DNA of 64,000 bases from Streptomyces sp. NBC_00442 (GCF_036014195.1 NZ_CP107918.1:3348001-3412000); one strand, 5' to 3'. Counted from the stretch's first letter, positions 15,121 to 23,759 are shown. The notes: a model not told the origin generated them from the letters alone. A program made the numbers and translations.

Positions 15121-16380
15121 TCAGAACATGTCCGGGCACCACGGCCGGCCCTCCGTCCGGAAGAGGGCGTCCGCGCGGGCGGCCGCCCCCGACCGTTCCT
15201 CCGTGACCCGGCCGAGCGCCAGCAGCCGTGCCACCGACTCGTCGCCCAGGTAGAGGGAGGCCAACTCCTTTGCGTTCAGGGTCAGTTCGGCGCTGCGGGT
15301 GGTGGGAGTGCACCGGGCGCCCGTGCCGCTCGCCTCCAGGAGGTAGCGGCCCGCCGCCGGGCCGGAGTCGTCGATGACCTCCAGGACGAGAGCGCCCTCG
15401 GCGGCGTACGTGCGCGCCTCCAGAACCCGTACGACGTCGAGCAGCCGCAGCCACAGGAAGTCGGCGTGGGTGACGATCCTGGCCGCGCGCGGGTTCGGGA
15501 AGTACTGCGGGAGCAGGTCGTCGGGGGCGCGGTAGCCGGTGCGCACCGTGCGGATCCAGTCGATGGAGCACACGTAGTGCCACAGCGCGCGGTCGGCCTG
15601 GGGCGTCAGACCGATGAGGCCCTTCACCGTCGCCGCGTTCTCGGGCAGCTTGGCGTCGCTCCACCGCTCGTCGGCCGTGTACGCGACGATCCCGGCCGGG
15701 TCGCCGTCCGCCGTGCGGTACACCGCGAAGAAGGGCTCGGTCCAGGGGCCGTCACGGCGGGAGGCACCGGTGGCCAGGTCCCACCAGCGCCGGTCGCGGC
15801 TGATCGCACCGGCCCGGGTTGGCCGGAACTGTTCGAACACCTCGGGGCCGAGCTTCGCCGCCTCCGCCGGATCCACCAGATCCACGCGCCCGCCGTCGGC
15901 CGGGCGCGACCAGTTGGGGTCGAGCCCGGTGCGAGCCGTGTCGATCTCCCACTCGGTGAGCCAGGTCGCCGGGCCGTACCCGTACCGGCCGTAGATCGGG
16001 TACTCGGCGGCGATCAGCGTGGACGCGACCTCGCCGCGCTCCCTGGCCGCCGAGAGATCGGCCGCCATCATCCGGGTCAGCAGGCCGCGCCTGCGGTGGG
16101 TGGGCGAGACGGTGACGGCGCTGATCGCGCTCACCGGCAGCGCGGAGCCGCCGGGCACCGTCAGCTCCTGCGCGAAGGACCGGAACGTGGCCACGCACCG
16201 GCCGCCGTCGAAGCCGGCCTGCACCCGGTCGAGGTCGCTGTTGGCCCGCAGGTCACGCGTGTACTGCTCGCTCACCACCGGCGGCCGCAGGAAACCCACC
16301 TGGACCGCCTTGAGCCAGTCGGCGAACTCGGCTTCGGTGACGGTACGGACCTCGATGTCGGGCGTGGCCGGGGCGCTCAT
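15121..16380 (-). CDS. Eis-like GNAT N-acetyltransferase
   Basis: A 419-residue protein of the Eis family, which acetylates amines such as aminoglycosides or protein lysines using acetyl-CoA. The first GNAT domain has the acetyl-CoA-binding segment VSPTHRRRGLLTRMM, then a second degenerate GNAT region with RWWDLATG, and an SCP2-like C-terminal domain. The chain ends in DMF; in Eis the C-terminal carboxylate acts in catalysis. The ATG at 16380 is chosen over the GTG at 16389 because TAGCGT ends 7 nt upstream of the ATG and includes that GTG. It is cytoplasmic and monocistronic, with a leaderless promoter. Confidence 0.8.
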   Translation of the reverse strand: MSAPATPDIEVRTVTEAEFADWLKAVQVGFLRPPVVSEQYTRDLRANSDLDRVQAGFDGGRCVATFRSFAQELTVPGGSALPVSAISAVTVSPTHRRRGLLTRMMAADLSAARERGEVASTLIAAEYPIYGRYGYGPATWLTEWEIDTARTGLDPNWSRPADGGRVDLVDPAEAAKLGPEVFEQFRPTRAGAISRDRRWWDLATGASRRDGPWTEPFFAVYRTADGDPAGIVAYTADERWSDAKLPENAATVKGLIGLTPQADRALWHYVCSIDWIRTVRTGYRAPDDLLPQYFPNPRAARIVTHADFLWLRLLDVVRVLEARTYAAEGALVLEVIDDSGPAAGRYLLEASGTGARCTPTTRSAELTLNAKELASLYLGDESVARLLALGRVTEERSGAAARADALFRTEGRPWCPDMF

Positions 16381-16387
16381 GGCGGCC

Positions 16388-16393
16388 ACGCTA
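16388..16393 (-). promoter_or_regulatory. -10 element of the Eis-like gene
   Basis: On the complementary strand TAGCGT is followed by 7 nt and the ATG at 16380. The hexamer overlaps the alternative GTG start, which argues against that start. Confidence 0.5.
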
Positions 16394-16404
16394 AGCGGAC
16401 CGGC

Positions 16405-17370
16405 TCAGAATGTCGCCCGAATTTCGCCGACCTCCGCGGCCCCGCCGAGCAGCGGCGCCCGGCCGATCCGGTCCACCACCGGAGCGTCCACGCCCATCAG
16501 GCGCAGCGCACGCGCCAGGATCGGGCCGAGCGCGCGGATCGCACCGTCGTCGACCTTGAAGGCGAGCGCGCGGCCGTCCGCGAGGGCGACGGCCTGCACG
16601 GCCTCGGCGCCCATCTTCGACAGCGTCCCCGGCACCTCGCGCATCAGCCAGGTGTCGGGCCGCCGCGTGCCGGCCACGTACTCGGGGTGGGAGCGCATCG
16701 CCGCGGCGACCCGGCCCTCGACGGAGTCCGGCTGCGCCGTCGCGAAGGTGCGGAAGGCGCGGGCGAGGCCGGTGAGGCTGATCGCCATCAGCGGCGCCCC
16801 GCACCCGTCGGTGCCGACCGAGGCGACCGGCTCGCCGGCCGCGGCCTCGACGCTCTCGTGGACCAGGCGCTGGAGCGGGTGCGCCGGGTCGAGGTAGCCG
16901 GCGAGGCCCCAGCCGTTCTGCTTGCAGGCCGCGAGCATCGCGGCGTGCTTGCCCGAGCAGTTCATGGTGAGCCGCTCGCGGACGTGGCCGGCGGCCAGGT
17001 ACGTCTCGGCCTCCGTGGTGTCCAGCGGCAGGTCGGGCGGCGTCTGGAGGTCGTCCGGGGTCAGCCCGTGCTCGGCGAGCATCTTGCGGACGAGATCGAG
17101 GTGGAAGCCCTCGCCGGAGTGGCTCGCCGCCGCGATGGCCAGGCGCTCACCGGACAGATCGAGCCCGGCCCGCAGCACGGCGGCGGCCTGCATCGGCTTG
17201 TTGGACGAGCGGGGGAAGACGGGTGCCGCCGGGTCGCCCAGCGCGAACTCGACGCTGCCGTCGGCCGCGAGCACCACCAGCGAGCCCCTGTGATGGCCCT
17301 CGACGAATCCGGAACGGACGACTTCGGCGAGGACCGGGGGTATCGGGGACGTCGAGGACACGGCGGTCAT
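16405..17370 (-). CDS. Type III (ReAV-like) L-asparaginase
   Basis: A 321-residue enzyme of the Rhizobium-type asparaginase family, which hydrolyses L-asparagine to aspartate and ammonia. The SxxK nucleophile pair is Ser55/Lys58 in PRSSNKP, and the conserved CSGKH is at residues 138-142; these correspond to the Ser-Lys and Cys-Lys active-site elements of ReAV. No signal peptide is visible, so it is cytoplasmic. The start at 17370 has GGAAGG about 9 nt upstream. It is unrelated in fold to the E. coli-type enzyme. It ends only 24 bp before the Eis-like gene. Confidence 0.85.
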   Translation of the reverse strand: MTAVSSTSPIPPVLAEVVRSGFVEGHHRGSLVVLAADGSVEFALGDPAAPVFPRSSNKPMQAAAVLRAGLDLSGERLAIAAASHSGEGFHLDLVRKMLAEHGLTPDDLQTPPDLPLDTTEAETYLAAGHVRERLTMNCSGKHAAMLAACKQNGWGLAGYLDPAHPLQRLVHESVEAAAGEPVASVGTDGCGAPLMAISLTGLARAFRTFATAQPDSVEGRVAAAMRSHPEYVAGTRRPDTWLMREVPGTLSKMGAEAVQAVALADGRALAFKVDDGAIRALGPILARALRLMGVDAPVVDRIGRAPLLGGAAEVGEIRATF

Positions 17371-17429
17371 GGGGTGCGGCCTTCCGGACGGGTGACCCGC
17401 CCCGGAGGGATCGCTTCCGCGCGGACGGG

Positions 17430-18023
17430 TCAGATGAGCAAATCGTCTACTTGTGCTTCCCCATCACGGTACCTGCGGGCGATCTCCGCGCTGCAATCGT
17501 CGGCGGTCCGCTGGAGCTGCTGCCGGCGCCGCGAGACCTGCTGCTCGTAGCGGATCAGGCGCCCGGTCGCGGTGTGCAGCTCTTCGTCCGTACGGGCGGC
17601 GAGGTCGGAGAGCTCGATCTCGGCGTCCATCTCGGCGGCGAGGACGCGGTACTCCTCGCTGCGCGGCGCGGAGAGCGTGACGTGGCGGGCCGATGCCCGG
17701 TGCGAGGACGGCGCGTCGGTGAGGATCTCGGCGAGCCGCTCCACCACCGGCGCCTGCGGCCCGGTGCGCCGGGCGAGCTCGGCCCGCAGGATGTCGATCC
17801 GGCCGTGCAGGAGCCGGCGCACGTAGCTGAGGTCGGCCTCGTCGCGCTGGGCGTCCCGGCGCAGCACGCGCAGCTCGGCGAGCCGGAGCGCGGCCAGGTC
17901 GTGGTCGCGCTGGGGCGGCAGGGCGCCGCCGGCCCACTGCGTGGCGGGTCGTACGGCGGGACGCGGGCTGGTCCGGGTCAGCGATACGGGACCGGGCGAG
18001 CGCCCGGCGCCTGATGCGTTCAT
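17430..18023 (-). CDS. rsiG: RsiG, c-di-GMP-dependent anti-sigma factor for WhiG
   Basis: A 197-residue helical protein. RsiG sequesters the sporulation sigma factor WhiG when armed by cyclic di-GMP, and so controls entry into sporulation in Streptomyces. The defining motif E(x3)S(x2)R(x3)Q(x3)D occurs twice in antiparallel-type helices: Glu160-Ser164-Arg167-Gln171-Asp175 is complete, and Glu62-Ser66-Arg69-His73-Asp77 is complete except for His in place of Gln. The disordered N-terminus (residues 1-38) is Pro/Arg-rich. The start at 18023 has a GGAAAG box. whiG itself is not in the window, which fits the known separation of the two genes. Confidence 0.88.
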   Translation of the reverse strand: MNASGAGRSPGPVSLTRTSPRPAVRPATQWAGGALPPQRDHDLAALRLAELRVLRRDAQRDEADLSYVRRLLHGRIDILRAELARRTGPQAPVVERLAEILTDAPSSHRASARHVTLSAPRSEEYRVLAAEMDAEIELSDLAARTDEELHTATGRLIRYEQQVSRRRQQLQRTADDCSAEIARRYRDGEAQVDDLLI

Positions 18024-18180
18024 GCGTCTTTCCGTCCCCTCGACCGGTGCATGGGTTCTCCCCCGGGCCCGAAGGGGCGTGGGGGAAGCACCGCCTGTAC
18101 GCATCGTGCCACTCCGGGTACGGCACGTGCAGGTGCACTGCACCCGTTCAGCCGCTCGGAATCCGGACGCGCCCGTGGCA

Positions 18181-18186
18181 TAGGTT
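18181..18186 (+). promoter_or_regulatory. -10 element of the dtd gene
   Basis: TAGGTT lies 7 nt before the ATG at 18194 with no ribosome binding site, so a leaderless message is likely. Confidence 0.5.
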
Positions 18187-18193
18187 GGGGCGC

Positions 18194-18619
18194 ATGCGAG
18201 CGGTGGTGCAGAGGGTCGACGGCGCGAAGGTCGTCGTGGCGGGCGAAACGGTCGGGGAGATCACGGGCGAGGGCCTCTGCGTCCTGGTCGGAGTCACCCA
18301 CGGGGACACCGAGGACAAGGCGGCGCAGCTCGCCCGCAAGCTGTGGTCGGTTCGCATCCTTGAGGGCGAGAAGTCCTGCTCCGACGTGAATGCACCCTTG
18401 CTGGTGATTTCGCAGTTCACCCTCTACGGGGACGCCCGCAAGGGCCGCCGCCCCACGTGGAACGCGGCCGCCCCGGGCGGGGTCGCGGAACCCCTGGTCG
18501 ACGAGGTCGTGGCCCAACTCCGTGCGCTGGGCGCCCGGGTGGAGACGGGCCGCTTCGGCGCGGACATGCGGGTGTCCCTCACCAACCACGGCCCGTTCAC
18601 GATCGTCGTCGACGTCTGA
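18194..18619 (+). CDS. dtd: D-aminoacyl-tRNA deacylase
   Basis: A 141-residue enzyme that hydrolyses D-amino acids from mischarged tRNAs and so protects protein synthesis. The two family signatures are present: SQFTL (residues 73-77) and NHGPFT (131-136, usually NxGPVT). The chain begins [13 protein letters not shown], the normal start of the family, and the length is standard. It is divergent from rsiG and convergent with the YgfZ-like gene, which ends 4 bp away. Confidence 0.95.
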   Translation: MRAVVQRVDGAKVVVAGETVGEITGEGLCVLVGVTHGDTEDKAAQLARKLWSVRILEGEKSCSDVNAPLLVISQFTLYGDARKGRRPTWNAAAPGGVAEPLVDEVVAQLRALGARVETGRFGADMRVSLTNHGPFTIVVDV

Positions 18620-18622
18620 GCC

Positions 18623-19588
18623 CTACGGCTCGACCACGACCTCCTGGGCCGCCGCCGTGTTCCCCGCCAGCAGCTCCGCGTCGACCGGCACGTTGCGCTT
18701 CACCAGGGCGAGCGCGATCGGACCCAGCTCGTGATGGCGGGCCGATGTGGTGATGAAGCCGAGCTGACGCCCCTCGGCGCCGTCCGCCGCGAGCCGCACC
18801 GGCGTACCGGAACCGGGCAGCAGCACCTCGCTGCCGTCCAGGTGCAGAAAGACCAGGCGGCGCGGCGGCTTCCCCAGGTTGTGGACGCGCGCGACCGTCT
18901 CCTGACCCCGGTAGCAGCCCTTCTGGAGGTGGACGGCCGAGCCGATCCAGCCCACCTCGTGCGGAATCGTGCGGTGGTCGGTCTCGAAGCCGAGCCGCGG
19001 CCGGTGCGCCTCGACCCGCAGCGCCTCGTACGCCAGGATCCCGACGAGCGGGCCTGCCTGCGCCGCGTACTTCTCCAGGTCGGCGCGCGGCAGGAACAGA
19101 TCGCGGCCGTACGCCGTCTCGCGCACGGCCACCCCGTCCGGCACCTCGGCGATGGAGCCGGCCGGCAGGTGCACGACCGCGAACTCCTCGGTGCGGTCGG
19201 CCACTTCGACCCGGTAGAAGAACTTCATGGACTCCAGGTACGCGATCAGCTCACCCTGGGTGTCGGGCTCGACGTGGATCCACACCGTGGCGCCGTCGTC
19301 CACCAGATACAGGGCGTGCTCGACGTGTCCGTTCGCGGACAGGACCAGCGCCTCGGTGGCCTGCCCCGCGGGCAGGTCGCTCACGTGCTGGGTGAGGAGC
19401 AGGTGCAGCCAGCTCAGCCGGTCGTCGCCGGTGACGGTGAGGACCCCGCGGTGCGAGAGGTCGACGAGACCGGTGCCGCCGGCGAGGGCGCGCTGCTCAC
19501 GGAACAGGTCGCCGTAGTGCGCCGCGACACCTTCGTCGCGCCCTTCGGCGGGAACGGCGCCGGCCTGGGACAGCAGAGGGCTCTTCAT
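18623..19588 (-). CDS. YgfZ/GcvT-like folate-binding protein
   Basis: A 321-residue member of the YgfZ family, which uses tetrahydrofolate to support repair or assembly of iron-sulfur enzymes. The family hallmark KGCYRGQE is at residues 223-230 (usually KGCYxGQE). The N-terminal GcvT-like fold covers residues about 25-200. The ATG at 19588 is chosen because TAGGCT ends 7 nt before it, overlapping the end of the nur gene; an in-frame upstream start gives an improbable Arg-rich leader. It is transcribed toward dtd and away from nur by a 10-bp gap on the same strand. Confidence 0.85.
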   Translation of the reverse strand: MKSPLLSQAGAVPAEGRDEGVAAHYGDLFREQRALAGGTGLVDLSHRGVLTVTGDDRLSWLHLLLTQHVSDLPAGQATEALVLSANGHVEHALYLVDDGATVWIHVEPDTQGELIAYLESMKFFYRVEVADRTEEFAVVHLPAGSIAEVPDGVAVRETAYGRDLFLPRADLEKYAAQAGPLVGILAYEALRVEAHRPRLGFETDHRTIPHEVGWIGSAVHLQKGCYRGQETVARVHNLGKPPRRLVFLHLDGSEVLLPGSGTPVRLAADGAEGRQLGFITTSARHHELGPIALALVKRNVPVDAELLAGNTAAAQEVVVEP

Positions 19589-19595
19589 GCAGGCA

Positions 19596-19601
19596 AGCCT
19601 A
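19596..19601 (-). promoter_or_regulatory. -10 element of the YgfZ-like gene
   Basis: On the complementary strand TAGGCT is followed by 7 nt and the ATG at 19588. The hexamer lies over the last codons of nur, so the YgfZ-like gene can be transcribed independently. Confidence 0.45.
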
Positions 19602-20036
19602 CGACTCGGCGTCCGAAGCCTTCTTCGCGCACTGCGCACAGCGTCCGAAGATCGCGAAGTGCTTCATGTCCGTCTCGAAGCCGAAGGTGTCCCTGAGCTT
19701 CGCGGTGAAGTCGGCGGCCGCGGACACGTCGGCCTCGATCACCTCGGTGCAGTCCCGGCACACCAGGTGGATGTGGTGGTACCGGTCGGCCAGGTGGTAG
19801 GTGGGGGCGCCGTGGCCCAGATGGGCGTGCGAGACCAGACCCAGCTCCTCCAGGAGCTCCAGGGTCCGGTACACGGTGGAGATGTTCACGCCGCCCGCCG
19901 TCTTCCGCACCTGGGTGAGGATGTCGTCGGGCGTCGCGTGTTCCAGTGCGTCCACGGCCTCCAGGACGAGCTGTCGCTGGGGCGTCAGGCGGTAGCCGCG
20001 CCTGCGGAGGTCGCTCTGCCAGTCGGTGGTCACCAC
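19599..20036 (-). CDS. nur: Nur, nickel-responsive Fur-family regulator
   Basis: A 145-residue Fur-family protein. Nur represses the iron superoxide dismutase gene and nickel uptake when nickel is bound. With the GTG at 20036 as residue 1, the numbering matches Nur of S. coelicolor: His33, His70, His72, His88, His90 and His126 are all in place, as are the CxxC pairs at Cys93/Cys96 and Cys133/Cys136. Residue 86, normally His, is Tyr here (ADRYHHIHL). His70, His72 and His126 form the nickel-specific site in the known structure; residue 86 belongs to the other metal site. A TACGCT hexamer 6 nt before the GTG supports this start. The wing helix reads [20 protein letters not shown]. Confidence 0.88.
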   Translation of the reverse strand: MVTTDWQSDLRRRGYRLTPQRQLVLEAVDALEHATPDDILTQVRKTAGGVNISTVYRTLELLEELGLVSHAHLGHGAPTYHLADRYHHIHLVCRDCTEVIEADVSAAADFTAKLRDTFGFETDMKHFAIFGRCAQCAKKASDAES

Positions 20037-20042
20037 GCTCCC

Positions 20043-20048
20043 AGCGTA
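20043..20048 (-). promoter_or_regulatory. -10 element of nur
   Basis: On the complementary strand TACGCT is followed by 6 nt and the GTG at 20036, the start that restores conserved residue numbering. Confidence 0.45.
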
Positions 20049-20052
20049 AGAC

Positions 20053-20625
20053 CTACTTGAAGAAGGCGATCCCGTCGTCCGGAAGATCACCGAGTCCGCG
20101 GGCCATGTCCGCGACCTCTTCCGGCGTGACGACCTTCTTGAGGTGCGCCGACATGTAGGGACGGAGCTCGACCTCGGGGGTCGCCTTCTCGCCGACCCAC
20201 ATCAGGTCGCTCTTGACGTAGCCGTAGAGCCGCTTGCCACCGGTGTACGGGCCGGAGGCGGCGGTGCGCGCCACGGCGTCCGTCACGAGGTCGATCTGCG
20301 GCTTCTGGTGGGCGAGCTCGCCGTACCAGATCTCGACGATGCCCTGGTCGCGGACCATGACGACCTCGACCTTGCGGTCCTTGTCGATGCGCCAGTAGCC
20401 CGACTCGGACTCCAGCGGCTTCACCTTGTTGCCCTCGGCGTCCAGGATCCAGGAGTGCGAGACGTACTCCAGGAAGTCACGGCCGTCGTGGGAGAAGGTC
20501 ACGGACTGCCCGAAGTTCGCCTTCTCGGCGCCCGGGAAATCGGTGACGCCCGCGCCTTCCCACGTACCGAGGAGGAAGACCAGGGGAACCAGGTCGGGGT
20601 GGAGGTCGGACGGAATCTCGATCAT
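20053..20625 (-). CDS. Nitrobindin-like heme protein
   Basis: A 190-residue protein of the nitrobindin (THAP4 C-terminal, FABP-like) family: a beta-barrel that binds heme b and reacts with nitric oxide or peroxynitrite. The family motif GxWxGxG is seen as GTWEGAG at residues 20-26, and the proximal heme ligand corresponds to His161 in PYMSAHLKK. Length is typical. It is cytoplasmic. It is transcribed in the same direction as nur with a short gap and may be linked to redox stress control, which is inference. Confidence 0.85.
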   Translation of the reverse strand: MIEIPSDLHPDLVPLVFLLGTWEGAGVTDFPGAEKANFGQSVTFSHDGRDFLEYVSHSWILDAEGNKVKPLESESGYWRIDKDRKVEVVMVRDQGIVEIWYGELAHQKPQIDLVTDAVARTAASGPYTGGKRLYGYVKSDLMWVGEKATPEVELRPYMSAHLKKVVTPEEVADMARGLGDLPDDGIAFFK

Positions 20626-20669
20626 GAGGGCTGCGATCTCTTCGTTGCGGTCGAGGTGAGCGTCGGGGC

Positions 20670-20771
20670 TTAGCGCTGGCCCTGGTACAGCTTCTTCACG
20701 GTCAGCCCGGCGAAGGCGAGGACGCCGACGCAGACCAGGACAAGGAGGGTGGAGAAAACAGCCTCAAGCAC
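20670..20771 (-). CDS. 33-residue single-pass membrane protein
   Basis: The GTG at 20771 has GAGGAG six bases upstream. The product has one hydrophobic helix (FSTLLVLVCVGVLAFAGLTV) followed by KKLYQGQR, so the basic end probably lies in the cytoplasm. Proteins of this size and sequence are conserved next to the nitrobindin gene in related genomes, but their function is unknown. Confidence 0.7.
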   Translation of the reverse strand: MLEAVFSTLLVLVCVGVLAFAGLTVKKLYQGQR

Positions 20772-20892
20772 GGGGGGCTCCTCGCATGAGCGGGTGTAGG
20801 GGCGGTCAGGGCCGGCCCCCAGCCTAATGGGTGGGGGCCGGGCCCTCTCTGTGAGGTACGCCGCCGGTGGCACGGCCGGGTGCCGGGGCGGA

Positions 20893-21855
20893 TCAGTCCA
20901 GGAGCTGCTCCTGGAGGACCGTGGTCTGGTGGAACGGGACCGCGGCGGCGGAGCCCTTCCTCGACTGGACGACCAGCGCGACGATGTCGCCCGCCTCCAG
21001 GTAGGCGTGACGGACCTGGACGGGGCCGGACGGTGCCGCCTCCACGTACACGTCGTGGCGCACGTCCGGGATGTCCTCGTCGGACAGGTAGCCGTCGTCG
21101 ATCGAGGACTCTCCCTCGACGTCCTTCAGCAGCCGCGGCGCGACGCCTGCGTTGGCGAAGTCCGCGTTGGTGAAGGCGTCCCGGTAGGCGGCGGTGTGGA
21201 AGCGCACCAGGTAGATACGGGTGGCGGTGCCGTCCGGCATGGTCCAGCCGCGGGCGGCGATCTGTCGGAGGCCGCCCTCGGCAAGGTCCTGGCGCACGGT
21301 GGACAGGCTGCTGTCGCCGGCGAACTCCTGGAGGAACCGGTCGACGGAGATCCGGCTCTTGTCCCCCTTGAGCGTCGGATCGGGCGTACTGCCGGCCGGC
21401 GCGGGCAGGAGGAGCTGCTCCAGGTCGGCGTAGTGAATCTCGCCGTGGTTGTCGGAGGCGAACGGCAGCGGCGCCCCGGCGGGCAGCGCGGGCCTGGTCA
21501 GCGTCGGATAGTCCCAGCGGCCGTCGTCCTTGGTCGCGAGACCGGGCACGTCGGTGCGCTCGCGCGTCGTGATGCCGTACGCGACGCCGCTCCCCAGCAC
21601 CCCGAACACGACGACGGCGGCGGTCCAGCGCAGGACGGCCCGCAGCACGCGGCGGTCCTTGGGCGGGGGGCCGGCGGGGCTCGGCTCGGCGGGGCTCGGC
21701 TCGGCGGACGGGGGCTCGGCGGGCAGCTCGACGGAAGGCCGCTCGGCGGGGCTCGGCTCGGTGGGGCTCGGCTCGGTGGCGCTCGGCTCGGTGGCGCTCG
21801 GCTCGGCGGGGCTCGGCGGGGCCGTGGTCTCGCTCCGCTCGGTCAGGTCACTCAC
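20893..21855 (-). CDS. Membrane-anchored protein with repeat-rich N-terminus (third of a trio)
   Basis: A 320-residue protein. Residues 1-70 form an acidic, Pro/Ser/Glu-rich cytoplasmic region with repeats of the AEPSATEPS type. One membrane helix follows (AVVVFGVLGSGVAYGI), then an extracytoplasmic region of about 220 residues with no catalytic motif that I recognise. The GTG at 21855 overlaps the stop of the preceding gene (GTGA), so translation is coupled. Together with the two upstream genes it forms an operon of similarly built proteins. Confidence 0.75.
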   Translation of the reverse strand: MSDLTERSETTAPPSPAEPSATEPSATEPSPTEPSPAERPSVELPAEPPSAEPSPAEPSPAGPPPKDRRVLRAVLRWTAAVVVFGVLGSGVAYGITTRERTDVPGLATKDDGRWDYPTLTRPALPAGAPLPFASDNHGEIHYADLEQLLLPAPAGSTPDPTLKGDKSRISVDRFLQEFAGDSSLSTVRQDLAEGGLRQIAARGWTMPDGTATRIYLVRFHTAAYRDAFTNADFANAGVAPRLLKDVEGESSIDDGYLSDEDIPDVRHDVYVEAAPSGPVQVRHAYLEAGDIVALVVQSRKGSAAAVPFHQTTVLQEQLLD

Positions 21856-22730
21856 ACGGACTCCCCGGGGGACTTGACGTAATCGAGCTGCTCGCGCAGC
21901 AGCCCGGCGGCCGCGCCGGTGTCCAGCGGGGCGGCCCCGTAGGTGTACGCGCTGACCATGATGTCCCCCTCGTAGGCGGTGCAGACCATCGCGTCGAGCG
22001 GCACCTTGTCGCGCTTGGGCAGCAGATAGCACGCGGCATTGGGATGCCCGTCGATCTTCGGTCCCGCGCGGAGTTCCTTGAGGGCGTGCGCGAGCTGGCC
22101 CTGGACGTCATGCAGGCTCTTGATCGCCTGCGTGTTCTCCATCTGGGAGAGCCGCATCTCGGTGACGGCCTTGCCGTCGCTGTAGCTGCGCAGGGCGATG
22201 CCCTTGACCTTCAGCCGGTCGACGGCTTTGTCGCTTTCCTTCCGCTCGTCGGCCGACAGCCCGCGGCCGCCCTGCTTCATGAGCGCGACGGCCTGCTGGG
22301 CGCCGAGGACCGCGTCATTGCCGAACTCCTCGATGTCCGGGCCGGGTACGTACTTCAACGGCACCGGCAGCTGCTTGCCGCCGAGCCCCGGCAGGGGGGT
22401 GTCGCCGGGCCTGGGCTCCGGCGCCTTCGTCGGCGTGGTGGGCTTCGCCAGGATGACCGTCGGAGCAGTACGGTCCGCGTCGCCCAGCTCGTCCAGCGCC
22501 CAGACGGCACCACCGGCCACGAGCAGGAGCGCGACGGCCCCCGAGACCAGCGGAACGAGCCGGTGCCCGCGACGAGGGGAAGCCGCCGGGTCCGCGGTGC
22601 CGGGGGTGCCGGGGGTGCCGGGGGTGCCGGGGGTGCCGGGGGTGTCGGGGGTGCCGGGGGTGCCGGCGACCGGAGCCTCGGGGGACGGGGCCCGGACCTC
22701 GGCGGTCCGGGCGTCTTCTTCGTTCTTCAC
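21852..22730 (-). CDS. Membrane-anchored protein with Pro-Gly-Thr repeats (second of a trio)
   Basis: A 292-residue protein. Residues about 20-48 hold seven PGT repeats, probably disordered in the cytoplasm, followed by one membrane helix (LVSGAVALLLVAGGAVWAL) and an external region of about 200 residues with a KQLPVPLKYVPGPD segment. The GTG at 22730 overlaps the previous stop (GTGA). The DNA coding for the repeat is a near-perfect 9-bp tandem array, a likely site of length variation. Function unknown. Confidence 0.75.
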   Translation of the reverse strand: MKNEEDARTAEVRAPSPEAPVAGTPGTPDTPGTPGTPGTPGTPGTADPAASPRRGHRLVPLVSGAVALLLVAGGAVWALDELGDADRTAPTVILAKPTTPTKAPEPRPGDTPLPGLGGKQLPVPLKYVPGPDIEEFGNDAVLGAQQAVALMKQGGRGLSADERKESDKAVDRLKVKGIALRSYSDGKAVTEMRLSQMENTQAIKSLHDVQGQLAHALKELRAGPKIDGHPNAACYLLPKRDKVPLDAMVCTAYEGDIMVSAYTYGAAPLDTGAAAGLLREQLDYVKSPGESV

Positions 22731-23617
22731 AGGCGCTCCAACTGCTGCTTGGCCAGGGCCTGCAGGGCGGACTCCGGGACGGCTCCGGAGAAGTCGTCGT
22801 ACTCGATCTCCATGACGATCCCGTCGCGCCAGGCGTAGGCCACGCCCTCGTACATCGGCTTGTAGCCGGGCTCGGTGTTCGGCTTGTCGAATACGTACGT
22901 ACGCCCCTCGGTGTTGCCCGGGATCGGCTTCCCCGGATTGCCGGCGTACTTCTTGTCCGGCAGGTAATCCTGCTGCTCCTGGACGTACCGCTTGGACGGG
23001 ACTGCGTCGTCGTCGTGGAACTGGGTGAGCACGACGGTGACGTACGCATGGCCGTCCAGGGACCAGGACGTCCTCGCGCGGCGCCGGAACCCGTCGCGCA
23101 GGGTGCCCGTGAACCCCGCATCGGGGTGCTCGAAGAGGGCCGCCATACCCACCAGGTCCTCCCAGCGGGGCTTCTCCTCGGACTTCGCGGCGTCCGGCTT
23201 CGGCACGAGGAGGCGGCGCAGGTCGCCGTCCGACTTCTCGTCCCAGCGATTGGCGGAGACGGTGCGGGCCGTCGTGTTCTTGCCCGCCGGTGTGGTCCGC
23301 GACTCCGCCAGATCCTGCCGCGCGAGGGGCGCCAGCGGGGTGGGCTGCCGCTGGTACTGCACGACGTACCCGGTGACCGTTCCGGCCACCACGCCGAGCA
23401 CGGCCGCCGCCGCGATCAGCCGGACGACGCGGCCCGGGGGGCGGCGCCCGGGGGCCTGGGCGGCGGGGCCGGTGACGTCACCTTCGACTGCCGCCGGGTC
23501 TGATGGCCCCGGCACGGGCGTACCCGGCACGGACGGGCCATGCTCGGGCGTACCCGACTCGGGCGGCCCTTCGAGGGCGGGCCCGGACGTGCCGGACTGC
23601 CCTTCGGTTGAACTCAC
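22727..23617 (-). CDS. Membrane-anchored protein (first of a trio)
   Basis: A 296-residue protein of the same architecture as its two downstream neighbours: a Pro/Gly/Ser-rich cytoplasmic part (about 70 residues), a single membrane helix (IAAAAVLGVVAGTVTGYVV) and an extracytoplasmic domain. The GTG at 23617 is next to GGGGGAG; an upstream in-frame start would overlap the DsrE-like gene's promoter region. The external domains of the three proteins share the pattern of a short loop with a conserved ARQDLAES- or RQDLAEGG-type stretch, suggesting ancient duplication. The partner ligand is unknown. Confidence 0.72.
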   Translation of the reverse strand: MSSTEGQSGTSGPALEGPPESGTPEHGPSVPGTPVPGPSDPAAVEGDVTGPAAQAPGRRPPGRVVRLIAAAAVLGVVAGTVTGYVVQYQRQPTPLAPLARQDLAESRTTPAGKNTTARTVSANRWDEKSDGDLRRLLVPKPDAAKSEEKPRWEDLVGMAALFEHPDAGFTGTLRDGFRRRARTSWSLDGHAYVTVVLTQFHDDDAVPSKRYVQEQQDYLPDKKYAGNPGKPIPGNTEGRTYVFDKPNTEPGYKPMYEGVAYAWRDGIVMEIEYDDFSGAVPESALQALAKQQLERL

Positions 23618-23746
23618 TTCTCCCCCACAAGACTTGACTCGTCGTGAGTCGTTCGACTCGGCTTGCCCGGATTTGCGGCACAGCCGCCGCCATGCGCGGC
23701 ACACAGCAGACTCACTGCCGCGCGGGGAGGTTGCGGCGCGGCGGAT

Positions 23747-23752
23747 TACAGT
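23747..23752 (+). promoter_or_regulatory. -10 element of the DsrE-like gene
   Basis: TACAGT lies 7 nt before the ATG at 23760, with no ribosome binding site. Confidence 0.45.
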
Positions 23753-23759
23753 TCGGCAT

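Noticed and set aside
14965..17550. An 861-codon open frame on the + strand
   Set aside because: It is the antisense of the Eis-like and asparaginase genes, both of which have clear motifs on the other strand.
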